A stretch of DNA of 64,000 nt from positions 40,302,501 through 40,366,500 of the forward strand of contig NC_088924.1 of assembly GCF_038396675.1 (NCBI RefSeq), given 5' to 3'. Under the pieces are notes generated by a model. It ran no database searches and was not told where the DNA came from. It saw nothing but the letters and a program-made list of their open reading frames with translations. Each line of letters opens with the position of its first letter. The first letter of the stretch is position 1. The translations under genes and the position numbers were made by a program. The DNA comes from Hydra vulgaris. Lineage: Eukaryota > Cnidaria > Hydrozoa > Anthoathecata > Hydridae. Positions 31,650 through 43,900 of this stretch are shown here, in pieces.

Positions 31650-34290
31650 AAATCTATTGACCAGCATCGTATCCCTTTTTTTATCTATTACAATGGTATT
31701 GCTGTATTTATAAAACCTTGTTTCGATTTTAGAACTTGAATGCTGGATCTTCTTTACTCATACGTGGGTTTTGCTTGTGTCTCCGTTTTTATGGCTAGGC
31801 AACTCATTATATATTCTCCTAACCTGGGTACAGCTCTAAAACTTAGTTTTATGGTTGTGAGGCCGGCTGATAGTCAGGTTTCCCAATTTTGATGGTAGCA
31901 CTTGACCTACATGCTTTTTGTGAGACTAATTCGAGTTCAGCTGTCTCATCTTGTAATCTTAATATTGATGGTAATATTCCAATTCTAAAATATTCAAATA
32001 GTCACATGCTTGGTCTGGGCATTTACATTTGTAAAAATTACCTCGTTTGCCAGGATTACTAACAACTAGGTTTGAATATACAGATTATTATTTTATGTGC
32101 TTTGAATTATCACTACTTTACTCTATTACCTTTCTCTTTTTTCTAGATCGCTCTCCTTCATTTCTGGACTGCAATCTTTTTGATGTTATTTTTGATCAAA
32201 TCAGAATCACCCAACCATCTTATCTCTTGTAACTAACTTAAAGCTGACTAGGACTCTTTCATTGATTTCCTTCCTGATGGCCATTGGGTAGAAATAGTCT
32301 TCCTGATGACAAATGTGCTTCTTATATAACTTCTTAGACTCAGGCTGGCATGGAGTGGAGTCTTTTATTTCTTCTCAACAATTTCAAATCAAACTTCACT
32401 TTTTTCCACGGTTTTCGTCTCGTCGTGCTGCAATTTCCAATCGTGACTATTACTTTCATAATTATCACCATTCTCCAGAAAACAGATGCTTGTTTACTAT
32501 TGCTAGAAACCATCGTAAAAAGGTTTTATCTAATGCTGAAGCCCGCCAATCTCAGGTCATAAAACCTCGTATTTCATCTCAAAAATTAGGCTTCCGAGAC
32601 TTCTCGAGTATCTTTAACAGTGCCTATTTTGATCTTAAATAAGAGAAAATCTGTTATTCCACCTCTCTTACATGGTTAAGATTTTGTTACCTCAACACTA
32701 AAGACAAAGCTGAATTAATTACTAAGATCTTATCATCAACTTAATCTCTTGGTTCAAATAATCACATCCTACCTGAAATAGCCGAAAAACAGGTTGATCC
32801 ATTGCTTGACATTCGTATAACTCAAGCTTCTTTATTTAAAGTGATTTTCTACTTAGACTCTTCTACAACTTGTGGTCTGAACAACATACCTGTTACATTC
32901 TTGCAGATGTGTTCTCCGGAGCTGTTGTAAATAGTTTCAAAACTATATAGCAAAAGCTTATCAAATTCTTGTTTTCCAGTCTGCAGCAATACGGTATCTG
33001 TTATCCCTATTTTCAAAAATTCTGGAGAGCAATCTGACTCATCCAACTACCGTCCCAGAAGTCTTCTTCCCTTAATAAACAAAGTTTTTGATTCTTTAAT
33101 TAACAAACACTTAACCTCTTATCTTGAACCTAAATACTTTCTAATTACCAATATGGATTTTGATCTTATCGTTCTACTGCTGATTTGTTAACGGTAATTA
33201 CTGATAGATTTTATTCTCCATTAGATAAATGTGGAGAGGTTAAGGAAATGTCAATCGCTCTTGACATTTCTAAAACATTTAATAAAGTTTTGCATTCTGG
33301 TCTACTCTGTAAGCTCTCTTCTTACTTATATCAGGTAACATCTTTAAAATTTTTGAATCCTCCCATACCAATTGTAGAATAAAAGTTGTCATCAATGGGT
33401 AGCACTCTACTTTATTTCCTGTAATTTTAGTGGTTTCTCAAGGTTCTATCCTTGGCTCTATATTTTTTTTAATTTACATTAACGATCTCCCAGAAATTCT
33501 CACATCTGAGATTTATTTTGTCTTGATAAGAACCCAACAGTCTCTGATTGCTCAGAGGTAGTATTTAAGCTTGAAAAGGATTTCACTTCTGCTATAACAT
33601 GAGGCTTTCTGTGACTGATAAATTTTAACTCAGTTAAAACTCAATTTTTTTCAGCTAATAATTATCACAATAATCTAGATCTTCTAATATTTATGTACTC
33701 AATGAGTCATCTACCTTTCATCTTCTAGAATTAACTCTTACTTCCAATCTTTCTTGGAAAACATCAAATCCATTGCAAAATTAGCATCTGCTAAGGTTGA
33801 ATCTCTTTAATGTGCTCCCCACTTTCTTACTCCGGACTCTATTTTCTACCTTTATAAATCTGAAATCCGTCTTTGTATGAAATATTGTTGCCATATCTGC
33901 GTTTGCAGCCAACTTTCAACCATTGTGACATTGGTGTAATGTTGCTTCTCTTTTTCTTTTTTATAAATGCTATAATAGGCGCTGGTTTAAAAAAACTAGC
34001 GTCTCTTGTGCCATCTACTAAAATCTCGTGTTACTCGTCATTCAATTAAGTCTTATCTTTTTGCTGTGACTGTTCCTAAGAGCTCCGAAAGTTCTTATTC
34101 GTTTAGTTTTTTTCCTCGAACATCAGTTCTTTGGAATTCGCTTTCTTGATATTGTTTTCCTGATTCATATAGTTTGCAATTTTTTAAATAGTCTGTTAAT
34201 CGTTATCTTGCTTATTTAACTTTTCTCTTCCAGCAAGTTTTTACTCTAATAGTAGTTGTTTGCAGCTTTGTTGGAAGTTAATATGTTTAA
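31650..34290 (+). mobile_element. LINE relic (Jockey/CR1-like), + strand copy
   Basis: Broken but ordered: endonuclease region near 31700-32240, linker FLYNFLDSGWHGVESFISS (32319 onward), RT start LDSSTTCGLNNIPV near 32850-32900, VLHSGLLCKLSSYLYQV near 33290, VSQGSILG near 33435-33460, and a C-terminal stretch with RVTRHSIKSYLFAVTVPKSS near 34025-34085. It is the same family as the inverted copy at 36300-45620, with an internal deletion around 33900-33990. Confidence 0.85.
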
Positions 34291-34766
34291 AAAGAAGAAA
34301 AAAGTAATTATTATATATATAACTATAAACTAATGATATAAATAACTACAAAAACAAAACAAGTTTGTTTAAAGTTATTCTTTTATCTTAATTCATTAGT
34401 GTACACTATAAATATTTTATCATAAATTAAGTGAAGTAAATAGATATAATAGTAAAATAATTGTGCAAACGGCACCTTCGTGCTTTAAGGTATCAATATA
34501 TTTGAATGATATATTTTGCGTAACATGCTTTCTAATATCATTAAAAAGTATACGACGATGCTTCTTTAGCTATTTCTTGTTATTATATTATGATTATTTA
34601 TAAATTTGTATTTAGATTTAAAAAAAAAAAATAATATAGAAAATGCTTTTTAAAAATATAGAATTTAAAAAACAAACAAATGTTTGTATGTAACGATTTT
34701 GTATAATTTCCAACATCTTTCAACATAATCAATAAAAATATTGAAACTTAATAAAACCTAAAAATT

Positions 34767-34999
34767 CAGGGTGCGGAAAAAGTTCCCGTACAAAAATATA
34801 AACAGCAAAAACAGCAAAAGTTCATGTGCAAGATGAGAAACAAATTACACTTTAATTTAAAACAAAATAATAGTAGAAAATACTAAAGAATACGAAGGAA
34901 TACAAAAGAATACTAAAAACACACATATATTGAAAGAAAACACCATACAGATAATTTTTTTAAATTATACTTTTGTACGGGAACTTTTTCTGCACCCTG
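34767..34999. mobile_element. 233-bp MITE with 29-bp TIRs
   Basis: Left terminus CAGGGTGCGGAAAAAGTTCC... and right terminus its inverse complement with one mismatch, continuing through CGTACAAAA. The terminus resembles Tc1/mariner-type ends. A TA duplication is not clean (TT on the left, TA on the right). Confidence 0.88.
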
Positions 35000-35097
35000 T
35001 AACAATATAATATATATTAAGAAAAAAAGCAAAACATATGTTGACTTTTTTACATAAAAAATAATTTTGTTACAAATTTAAAATTTATTATTAATAG

Positions 35098-35556
35098 TAT
35101 GTATGTATACATGTATGTATGTATGTATGTATGTATGTATGTATGTATGCATGTATGTGTGTATGTATGTATGTATGTATGTATGTATGTATGTATGTAT
35201 GTATGTATGTATGTATGTATGTATGTATGTATGTATGTATGTATGTATGTATGTATGTATGTATGTATGTATGTATGTATGTATGTATGTATGTATGTAT
35301 GTATGTATGTATGTATGTATGTATGTATGTATGTATGTATGTATGTATGTATGTATGTATGTATGTATGTATGTATGTATGTATGTATGTATGTATGTAT
35401 GTATGTATGTATGTATGTATGTATGTCTGTATGTATGTATGTATGTATGTATGTATGTATGAATGTATGTATGTATGTATGTATGTATGTATGTATGTAT
35501 GTATGTATGTATGTATGTATGTATGTATGTATATATGTATGTATGTATGTATGTGT
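35098..35556. repeat. (GTAT)n tetranucleotide microsatellite, about 455 bp
   Basis: More than 110 units with only a few substitutions. All three + frames are open and read MYVC repeats, an artefact. Confidence 0.98.
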
Positions 35557-35639
35557 TATGAACTTGGAAGATAAATGTAAATAATTAATTTATTACCTTT
35601 TAACGTTTTATTAACTAAAAGAAGAAATATTAACATAAC

Positions 35640-36290
35640 AGCTGTAATGTTCCATTTCATCACATTCTCCCCGACATCTTTAAGTTTTAAGTAGTTCACT
35701 GTTTAAAGATTCAACCAATTTGGAGCAGTGCTCTTTTGAGTTGATTGTCTTGGTAAAATACCTGCTTGAATCTCATTGGATGTGGGAATGGAGAACATCA
35801 GGCAAAACAACCTCCCAATATATTGAAAAAAGGTTTTTTGATTTTAAAGCTTGTTTGATTGTTTTTATAATGATACCATTGTATCTTCTGTTAGGCCATT
35901 TTTCTGAGGGTCTGTAAGGAGTTGTTTTACTTGTAGTTATACCTTTTTTATGAAAAAAATCATGCACATCTTCACTTATGAAAGACAATCCTCTGTGAGA
36001 ATGAACGACAACTGACATTCCAAAAATAGCAAAGAGTTGAGAGAGTAATCAGTAACAGTAGTTGAGTATTGATTGACATTTGTAAAGAAATACAAATGGA
36101 AATCAAGAAAACTCATCAATAATGGAGAGCATATATATTTACGGGAAGCTAAAGGTATAGGTCTTTTGAAATCAATTCAATTAATTGTACAAACTGTGAT
36201 GATTTAAATTAACTTTTTAACAGAATTGTTAAAGTGATTTATTAATGCATAGAAAATTGGTGACACCAATATATATAAAAAGCAGTAGAA
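35640..36290 (-). mobile_element. Ty3/gypsy-type integrase relic
   Basis: Minus strand: DFKRPIPLASRKYICSPL... then HSHRGLSFISEDVHDFFHKK then TPYRPSEKWPNRRYNG and IYWEVVLPDVLHS. These follow the integrase core. The usual HSDRG Asp is His and the Glu of the GNGQxER block is missing, so it is catalytically dead. Confidence 0.75.
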
Positions 36291-37199
36291 GCCCAAGAAC
36301 TCTGTAGAAAAATTTGAAGTTTATAGAGCAAGGTAACTAGTTACTAGAAGTGAAATGATAAAGTTTATAGAGCGAGGTAACAATTGATAGACAACTTAAA
36401 AGATTGCGAGTTATATGAATTTGGAAAGCAAGATGAAGGAAGCGATTTTCAAAGAACTGGTGTTCGAGGAAAAATTATCAAATGAGTAAGAGTTTTTGGA
36501 GCACTTAGGAACAGTCAGAGTAAAAGGATAAGAGTTAATTAAATAATGAGATCGAATTTTAGCAAATGACACAAGAGACATCAGCTCTTTAGAGCAGTGT
36601 CCATTATAGAATTATATTTATAGAAAAGAGAAAGTAAAGCCACATTACGATGATGTATTAATGGTTGGAGGTTGGCTGCAAGAGGAGGTTCAACAAGGGA
36701 TTCCAAATCCGGGCTTGGAATTTTGGAATTCCAAAATTCATTTGTTTTTATTGAAATTAAAATTCCGGAATAGAGAGAAACCGAATTCCGAATAATTCGG
36801 ATTTTTATATCGTTAGGTTTTCTCTAAGTTTTAGTTTTAATAATATTTATTATATAAAATTTATTATATAAACCCAATTCAAAACATATAAGGTAAGTTT
36901 TTTTGGTGTTAGCGTTGCCTTTATTGTGTATACTTAATTTTATTCTCTAGAGTGTTGAATCTGCTAGAAGAAAATTTTGTAGATGTATCCGAAGAGAACT
37001 ATTCAAATTTGGTGTGGAAATGTTTTTTACGAGAGACAAATAATCAAGTGACATAGTGCATACAGTGTAAGCAGATTTTAAAGATATTGGGTGGATGTAC
37101 GACTCCAATGCATACCCGTTTGCAAGTAAAGCACAACAAGGTATTGAATCAATTAAAATTTGGCAATGGTTCAGATGTTGCTGGTGCAAGTGATGTTAA

Positions 37200-40100
37200 C
37201 ACACCTATCCAAAAACGGTCCCAACCTCAATTTAAGCACCAAAAAGAAGAACCAATGGGGCATTAATCTGCGAGGTCTCAGGTATCACCAGATGTAAAAA
37301 TTAAAATCTAATCTCTATAGCCAAAGGAGAAAAACACATTTAAAGTTTTATGGCACTTTGCGCTACTGATCGCACTTGGAGCCCCGTTGTAAATCTACTT
37401 TGTTTTTTTTTTCACTTTTCGGTTATGGAATTTTTAAAAAACATCAAAAACTCTTTAGATATATGTGTTAGCTATAACCTGACAAAAAAACAGCTCTTTA
37501 ACACTTGTTTTTTGTGTACAGGGACCTAAAGTATAGGGTATGGCACTAAAAGCCTCTTTAAAAAGAGACAACCGATGCTTTACGCTTTTATTTTAATTTT
37601 ATTATTGACTATGGGAGTTTCAAAATTTAATAGAATGAAGCCTTGGCATGTTCCTTTCAGGCAAAAAAGTAGAAGCAAGATATCTTTCATCTGTGCAAAG
37701 ATATAGCTCTTAAAATAGAATCTCGTCTTTGAAAAAACGGCCAAAATATAGCAGCTTATTATTGTTTTTATGCTTTTTAAAGATTTAAAGTTACATCAAA
37801 TAAATAATTTAGTAACAATATCATGTGACTAGAGGATATGGGATTCTATGTTTGTTAAACTTCACATTTGTGTGGACTGTGTCTGCAAAAAGAGTGCTTT
37901 TTTTTGTCCAAGTTTGTATAAAATATGGGACAGAAAACACATTATTAGGGGCATTTTTTCTAATTGTTCTGAGTTTGAAACACATAAAAACCTCTTTATA
38001 TTTTAGTTGTTAAACCCACAGGTGTGCTTTGTTGTTTTTGGATTGGATATAATAAAAACGTTTTTACATATTGTAAAAATTACTTTAGATTTGTAAATTC
38101 AAAATTAGTTGCCACTTTATAAAATAATTTCAAAATTAATGTAAGAATCAAGTTTTTTTATGTAAATTAAATATGTATAACCTGGTTGTGCTTTTTTTCT
38201 TGTATTGAAGTATCTCCTAAATTCTTTTATTGCTTTGGCAAAGTTTTTTCTACTATTTAAAAATGTGAAAATAAATAATTCTTATTTTCCGGGAAAAGCC
38301 ACAACATCAAATTACATTTAAGTAGTCAACAACCTAAATAACTAAAAATATTTTCTACCAACACAAGCTTGTACTGAAGTTATTTTTTAAAGGTCAGTTT
38401 TCTAACCACTGAAATGCCATATAAAAGAAAAACTCATCAATATTGTCAGGAATCTGTATGCTTCTTTTGTTTTTCAAAATGTGACAGGAATATTTCTGAT
38501 TTCATCAAGGAAAGAGTACTAGGTATTTTTCCTGGAAATTCCATTGATTTTAAGGATAATAGAGTTCAATTGGGCATATGCAATTCCTGCAGAGCAATGG
38601 CACAAAAGCATGGCAAAGGAGATAGAAACTTGCTTCTTCCCAAGCTAGATGACTTTAGCAAAGTGATCATTAGACCACAGACCAAAGGATTTAATTCTTG
38701 TAATTGTTTAATTTTCCAGATTGGTGAACTAAAAGGACATTCTACAAAGCTCCCTTATTCAACTGATAAAGATTTGAAAGAACCACCAAGTAGCTTTGGT
38801 AAACTATTCTCAAACTGTCTCAGTGTAAAAGAGGAATAACACATGATTGTTCACAAGCCACCAAGTTTGAAAATTTAAAGAAAATGATAACAACTGATTC
38901 CAGTACTGTTCAAAAATTGCGTCCTCTGTAGTAACTCAAATTGTATCCTCTCCACAGGGCACAATTAGGTTGAGCAGAGAAAGTGGTAAAGCTCTAACTA
39001 TTACTCCAGGCCCCTCCAGAGCTCAGTGCATATCAAGAACTTCTCTAAATACTTCGGACATGATTCAAGTTTAAATCATTACTGATCTTTCAAATAAAAA
39101 GATGCAAGAACTGGCTGTAAAATTAAACAAGACTACAGATTTAAAAATTTTCGAAACAAAATTTAGGGAAAATTTTACAATGGCTGGTCGAAAGGTTGAA
39201 AGTTTATTCAAAGTTTCCATAATCTCACTTAAAAGGCCATCAGCAAAAACTGATTATTTGACGAAGGTTGTTCAGTGCAAGGGTTTAGGGGATTTTTATA
39301 ACTCAATTCTCAGAGTTAGAGCAATTACTTCACCACCTCTCATCAAACTAGGCGTTGATGGTGAAGGATCTTTCCTCAAGTTCAGCTTGAGTGTTATCTC
39401 CAATTGAGGATGTCAAAATGTCTAATTAAGTTTAGCCTGAAATGACAAAAGCTTACTGACTGTAGAACATGGGAAAGAAACAAGTGCCAAGCGTCTGCTA
39501 CTTGTTGCTGTTGCTAAAAATGTTTCAGAAACTTATGATAATGTCAAAAAAAGTTTATTGGGGAAAATTGATGTGCCTTTTTTTATTGCATGTTACATTA
39601 AGTTAGTCAATATCATCTGTGGTATTCAGTCTAACTCAAGCAAACACTCTTGCTGTTGGTGTGATGTTAAATCTAGTGACCTCAAAGAACAGGAAACTTC
39701 AAGAAACTTCAAATCCATTAGGGTGCAATACAAAACATTCATTTAGAAAGTGAATGTAAAAATGTGCGCAAAAAATTTTCATAATGTTGTTCATAACCCA
39801 TTGTTTGACCAAGAAGATGTCAAACAAGTTATTGAGTTTATTCGCCCAATGGGGAATAAACTCAATAATTTGTTTCAATCATCTTATCCTTGGAATTGTA
39901 AATCATCACAAATCAATGCTAAAGATATGACCAAAAGGTAAAGATTGACTATTACTTCTCAAATTGAAATTACAACCTTATCATGGTGGAGAGTTTGTTG
40001 GGAATGATTGTCACAAGCTTTTGAAGAATATGTATGTTTTGCAAAGAATTGTTGAAAGAGAAAAGGCAGACCATATGCTAGGTTTTATGAAATCATTCCA

Positions 40101-40947
40101 ACATTTTAATAGTTTTGTTAGCTCCTGTTTTGGAAGGACATTAAATACTGTATATGTTCAACATATCAAAGACTTTAAGAACTCATATCTTCAACTCCCA
40201 GTTTCAGTCACCCCAAAAGCCCAGGCAATGTTCTACTATGTTCTTGAATTTATTGCTCTAAAGGGTACAGCAATGGCATTTTTAGAGAGTAACCAACAGA
40301 AGCCTTGCATTTAATCTTCAGTGCTCAATGGGCTAGGTACAAAAGAAACCCTGATTGCCCTGGTTATGGATGCCAGTTACTGAAATGTGTTATTGGCTAT
40401 AAAAGCAAGCATCTCTTAATTCGGTTTTGTAAATAATTCATTTTTTTTAAACAGTTAAACAGTGATTTCTAGAATTTCATTCTAGAAATACTTGATATAA
40501 CATTTGTTGGTAAGAAGTATTCCTTTCTGAAATTTTTGTTTATATTATAAGCTATATTAACTTATTTATAATTTCATAAAATATTATAAGTTTACAAAAA
40601 ATTAATCATAAGTATATATCTCATTTTGCAAGTATTAAATAAAAAAAATCTGCACAACAATTTGAAGAAAAAGTAATAAACGTCATTACACCACCATAAA
40701 GTAATTTTTTTTAAAGAAAATCATTTCATATGTGATTTCATTCTATTTGATATGCATTTTTTCAATGGGAGATTAAGGTTAAATGGAATTTTTTAATAAA
40801 ACTTTAAATGTGTTTTTCTCCTTTGGCTATAGAGATTAGATTTTAATTTTTACATCTGGTGATACCTGAGACCTCGCAGATTAATGCTCCATAGGTTTTT
40901 TTTTTGGTGCTCAAAGTTGAGGTTGGGACCGTTTTTGGATAGGAGCG
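37200..40947 (+). mobile_element. 3.75-kb TTAA-flanked transposon of unassigned family
   Basis: TTAA at 37196-37199 and 40948-40951. Inverted termini of 152 bp (37200-37351 and 40796-40947) start CACACCTATCCAAAAACGGT and CGCTCCTATCCAAAAACGGT, followed by about 90% identity. It splits the hAT element just after the BED finger. The interior + strand holds one degraded gene at about 38414-40314. TTAA targets are typical of piggyBac and Kolobok; no piggyBac signature is visible, so Kolobok-like or a new group is possible. Confidence 0.88.
38414..40314 (+). pseudogene. Degraded transposase-like gene of the TTAA element
   Basis: Five open pieces in up to three frames: 38414-38839, 39102-39407, 39558-39746, 39750-39941 and 39964-40314. 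The N-terminus from an ATG has a probable zinc-binding block: CFFCFSKC... then CNSC about 40 residues on. Middle: TIRLSRESGKALTITPGPS, then KLGVDGEGSFLKFSLSVI, where the DGEG Asp could be catalytic. Next comes SSKHSCCWCD, a CxWCD motif, and finally LKLQPYHGGEFVGNDCHKLL and HFNSFVSSCFG. I have seen similar uncharacterised proteins in invertebrates but cannot name the family. At least four stops or frameshifts show it is inactive here. Confidence 0.6.
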
Positions 40948-43900
40948 TTAATTTAAATAGAAAAAGAAAAACTTTTACGGATTATCGTTTCACGTTTTTG
41001 TACTTCAGATGATTTAAAAAAATGTTTAATAATGCGCGGATTTGATGTTCCTAAATCACCTAGCAGTACACAGAAGGTTGTAATGGGCTACTGCGAAAAA
41101 ATTCGCCAGTCAATAGTTGCAGAAGTAGTTTCCCAAAAAAAGAAGAAGGTATTTTTTAGTGTCACACTTGACGAGTGGACTTCTTCTCGTAATTAGCGTT
41201 TTATGAATGTTAACGTGGATGGATCAGGAGGCTATGTTTAAAGTTTGGGTCTGTCTCCTATTAATGGCCGATTTGCGGCTGAGATTTTTGTAAAGTTGTT
41301 GGAAAAGAAGCACCAAACTTTTCAATTAAATATTCAAAATGATTTTTTGTGCATTGTGATTGATGGTGCCTCAACGATACGAAAATTCGATAGATTGCTA
41401 CGTTGTGAGCAAACTTTATGTTTTGCCTATACAATTTAAATTGCTATAGTGAATATATTCTATAAAAAGTAAACTGAAGTAGAGGAAGTAGAATATAATA
41501 GTGAAAGTGACCTAAATCTTGAATCCGATGAAAAAAATCTTACTGATGGCGAAGATAATAAAAATGGAATGCGGGTAGGCATGGGAAATGGAACTGATGT
41601 TATAAAAACCACCAAAAATTTCCAGTTACAAGCATTGATCTCTAAATTGCGAAATGTTGTTAAAGTATTCCGTCGTTTGTCTTTGAAAAATACAGTGCTT
41701 CAAAAATACGTGAACTTTACGTATTTTCTTCACGGCCTTGCAAGATATTAAAAAAGAGTTAAACCTTGTGTTAGATTCGGCAAGTAGATGAAGCAGCATG
41801 TTGTTCATGTTAGATCGTTTAAATGTTTTAAAATCAATATTAAAGAAAACACTAATTGATATTAATGCAGAGATTTATATGAAACGAAATGGGATACAGT
41901 ATTACAGATATCGAAAAATTTGCCAGATGCCAGTAAAATTAGCTGCAGAGGCGTTATGCCGTGCTGACGCCAACTTAATTTCTGCAGAAGCAACATTTAC
42001 GTTTATGTTACAAAAATTTAGGTGAAGATAAAAAATTTGGCTTTGCATTGAAAAAAGAGTTTAAAATCCAAATTAACCAAAAAAAACTATTTAATCTGAT
42101 GATTTACAGTATCTGCATAATGGTATTTCTGTTCATTCTAAAACGGAAATAAATAACATAATTCTAACCCTAGCCCGACGTCTTAGTAATGAAACTTCTC
42201 CGGAAGTCGGTTCAACGAATTTTGAGTCCGATCCTGATAAAGAATCTGAACTTGAACCTAACGAAATTAAAACTGAACATTCTTTGGCGCAGTTGCTATA
42301 GCAAAAAATCCAGCCGCCACTTTTACACCCGAGAACAAGAACTTTAAAAAAACGATCAATTCAATCAGCATTACGAAATGATATTAAATTTTGAGACAAA
42401 AGTAGGTCATGCGGACCACTTTTTGAAAATATTTACAACAATCTGTAGTGTATTCCTCTAACAAGTGTTGAAGCAGAGAGAGCTTTTTCCGCCGCTGGAG
42501 TATTTTCAACAAAAATCAGGTCATGACCTAGTAATACGATATTGGATAATTTAAGAATGCCAAGAAGCTTTTTTAAAAATCATAAATTAAAAAAAATGTT
42601 TTTACATATTATTTTATTTCTCTCATCAAATTTGTTTCGTTTTACTTAAAAAAAATTTACTTTTAATTAATTCGGAATACTTTAAAACTTTTTTTTTCTA
42701 TCCAATTTTTTTTGCTATTCCATAATTATATCGAATTCCAATTTCGTTTCATGTATTTCTAAAAATTTCGAAAATCATTTTTATATAAAAATTGGATTCA
42801 CAAGGTCCAACTATGCTTAAAATGCGTTTTTGCACTTTGTCTAAATGAGAAAGAGCATTATTAGAAGATCCGCCCCAGATGTGGCAACAGTATTCCATAC
42901 AAGACCAGATTTCAGATTTATAGAGATAAAGAATAGTATCTGGAGTTAGAAAGTGTCTAACACGGTAAAAAGATGCAACCTAAGCAGATACTAATTTTGC
43001 AACGGATTTGATATACGGTTTCTAAGAAAGATCGGAAGTAAGAGTTAATCTTAGAAGATGAAGAGTAGATGACTCATCGAGTATATTACCGTTCATAAAT
43101 ATAGGAAGATTTAAATTATTGCAATAACGATGGGCTGAAAAATGTTGAGCTTTATCTGAATTAAAGTTTACCAGCCCCAAGCAATCAGAGAGTGGTTGCT
43201 TCTTATCAAGATAAGAATAAATGGTAGTATCATCAGTAAATAATCCCACCTTGATGTGAGAATATCTAGAAGATTGTTAATGTAAATTACAGAATATGAA
43301 GAAGAGTGCTGTCCATCAAGGACAACTTTTATACTACGATTGGAATGGAAGAATTCAATATCTTAAAGATGTTACCTAATACACCGTAAGAAAAAAGTTT
43401 ATGGAAAAGACCAGCATGTTAAACTTTATCAAAAGCTTTAAAAATGTTAAGAACGATGGCCTTAACCTTTCCACCTTTATCTAATGCGCGATAAAACCTA
43501 TCGGCTATTACTGTTACCAAATCAGCTGTAGAGAAGATCGAAATCCATATTGATGATCAGAAAATAAGTTTTTAGATTCAAGATGAGTGATTAAGTGTTT
43601 GTTAATTAAAGACTCAAAAATCTTGCATATGATAGGAAGAAGACTAATGGGACGGCAGTTAAACGAATCAGATCGCTTTCCGGAACTTGTGAAAATATGG
43701 ATAACAGATGCCACTTTCCAGCATAATGGAAAACAAGACTCTAATAAGCACTTGTTAAATAGTTTTGAGAGTATAGACAACAGCTCCGGAGAACACTTCT
43801 GCAAGACTACAACAGGTATGTTGTCCGGATTACAAGCTGTAGAAGGGTCTAAGCAGGGAATCACTTAAAATACAGAAGCTGGAGTGATACGAATGTCAAG

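Larger units (their letters stand above)
36699..42799 (+). mobile_element. hAT element with BED finger, carrying a nested TTAA element
   Basis: Bounded by ACAAGG at 36693-36698 and 42800-42805; ends are GATTCCAA and, inverted, GAATCCAA. Removal rejoins the host LINE reading (LSIVG then continuing C-terminal region). BED finger near 37010-37140: VWKCFLRE, CIQCKQIL, then HTRLQVKH. After the TTAA element the transposase continues: FFSVTLDEWTSSRN, GLSPINGRFAAEIFVKLL, CIVIDGAS, and hATC block IPLTSVEAERAFSAAGVFST near 42450-42510. Many stops make it a pseudogene. Own length is about 2.35 kb without the nested insertion. Confidence 0.85.

Noticed and set aside
35099-35584. MYVC-repeat open frames in three phases
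   Set aside because: They arise from the (GTAT)n microsatellite.
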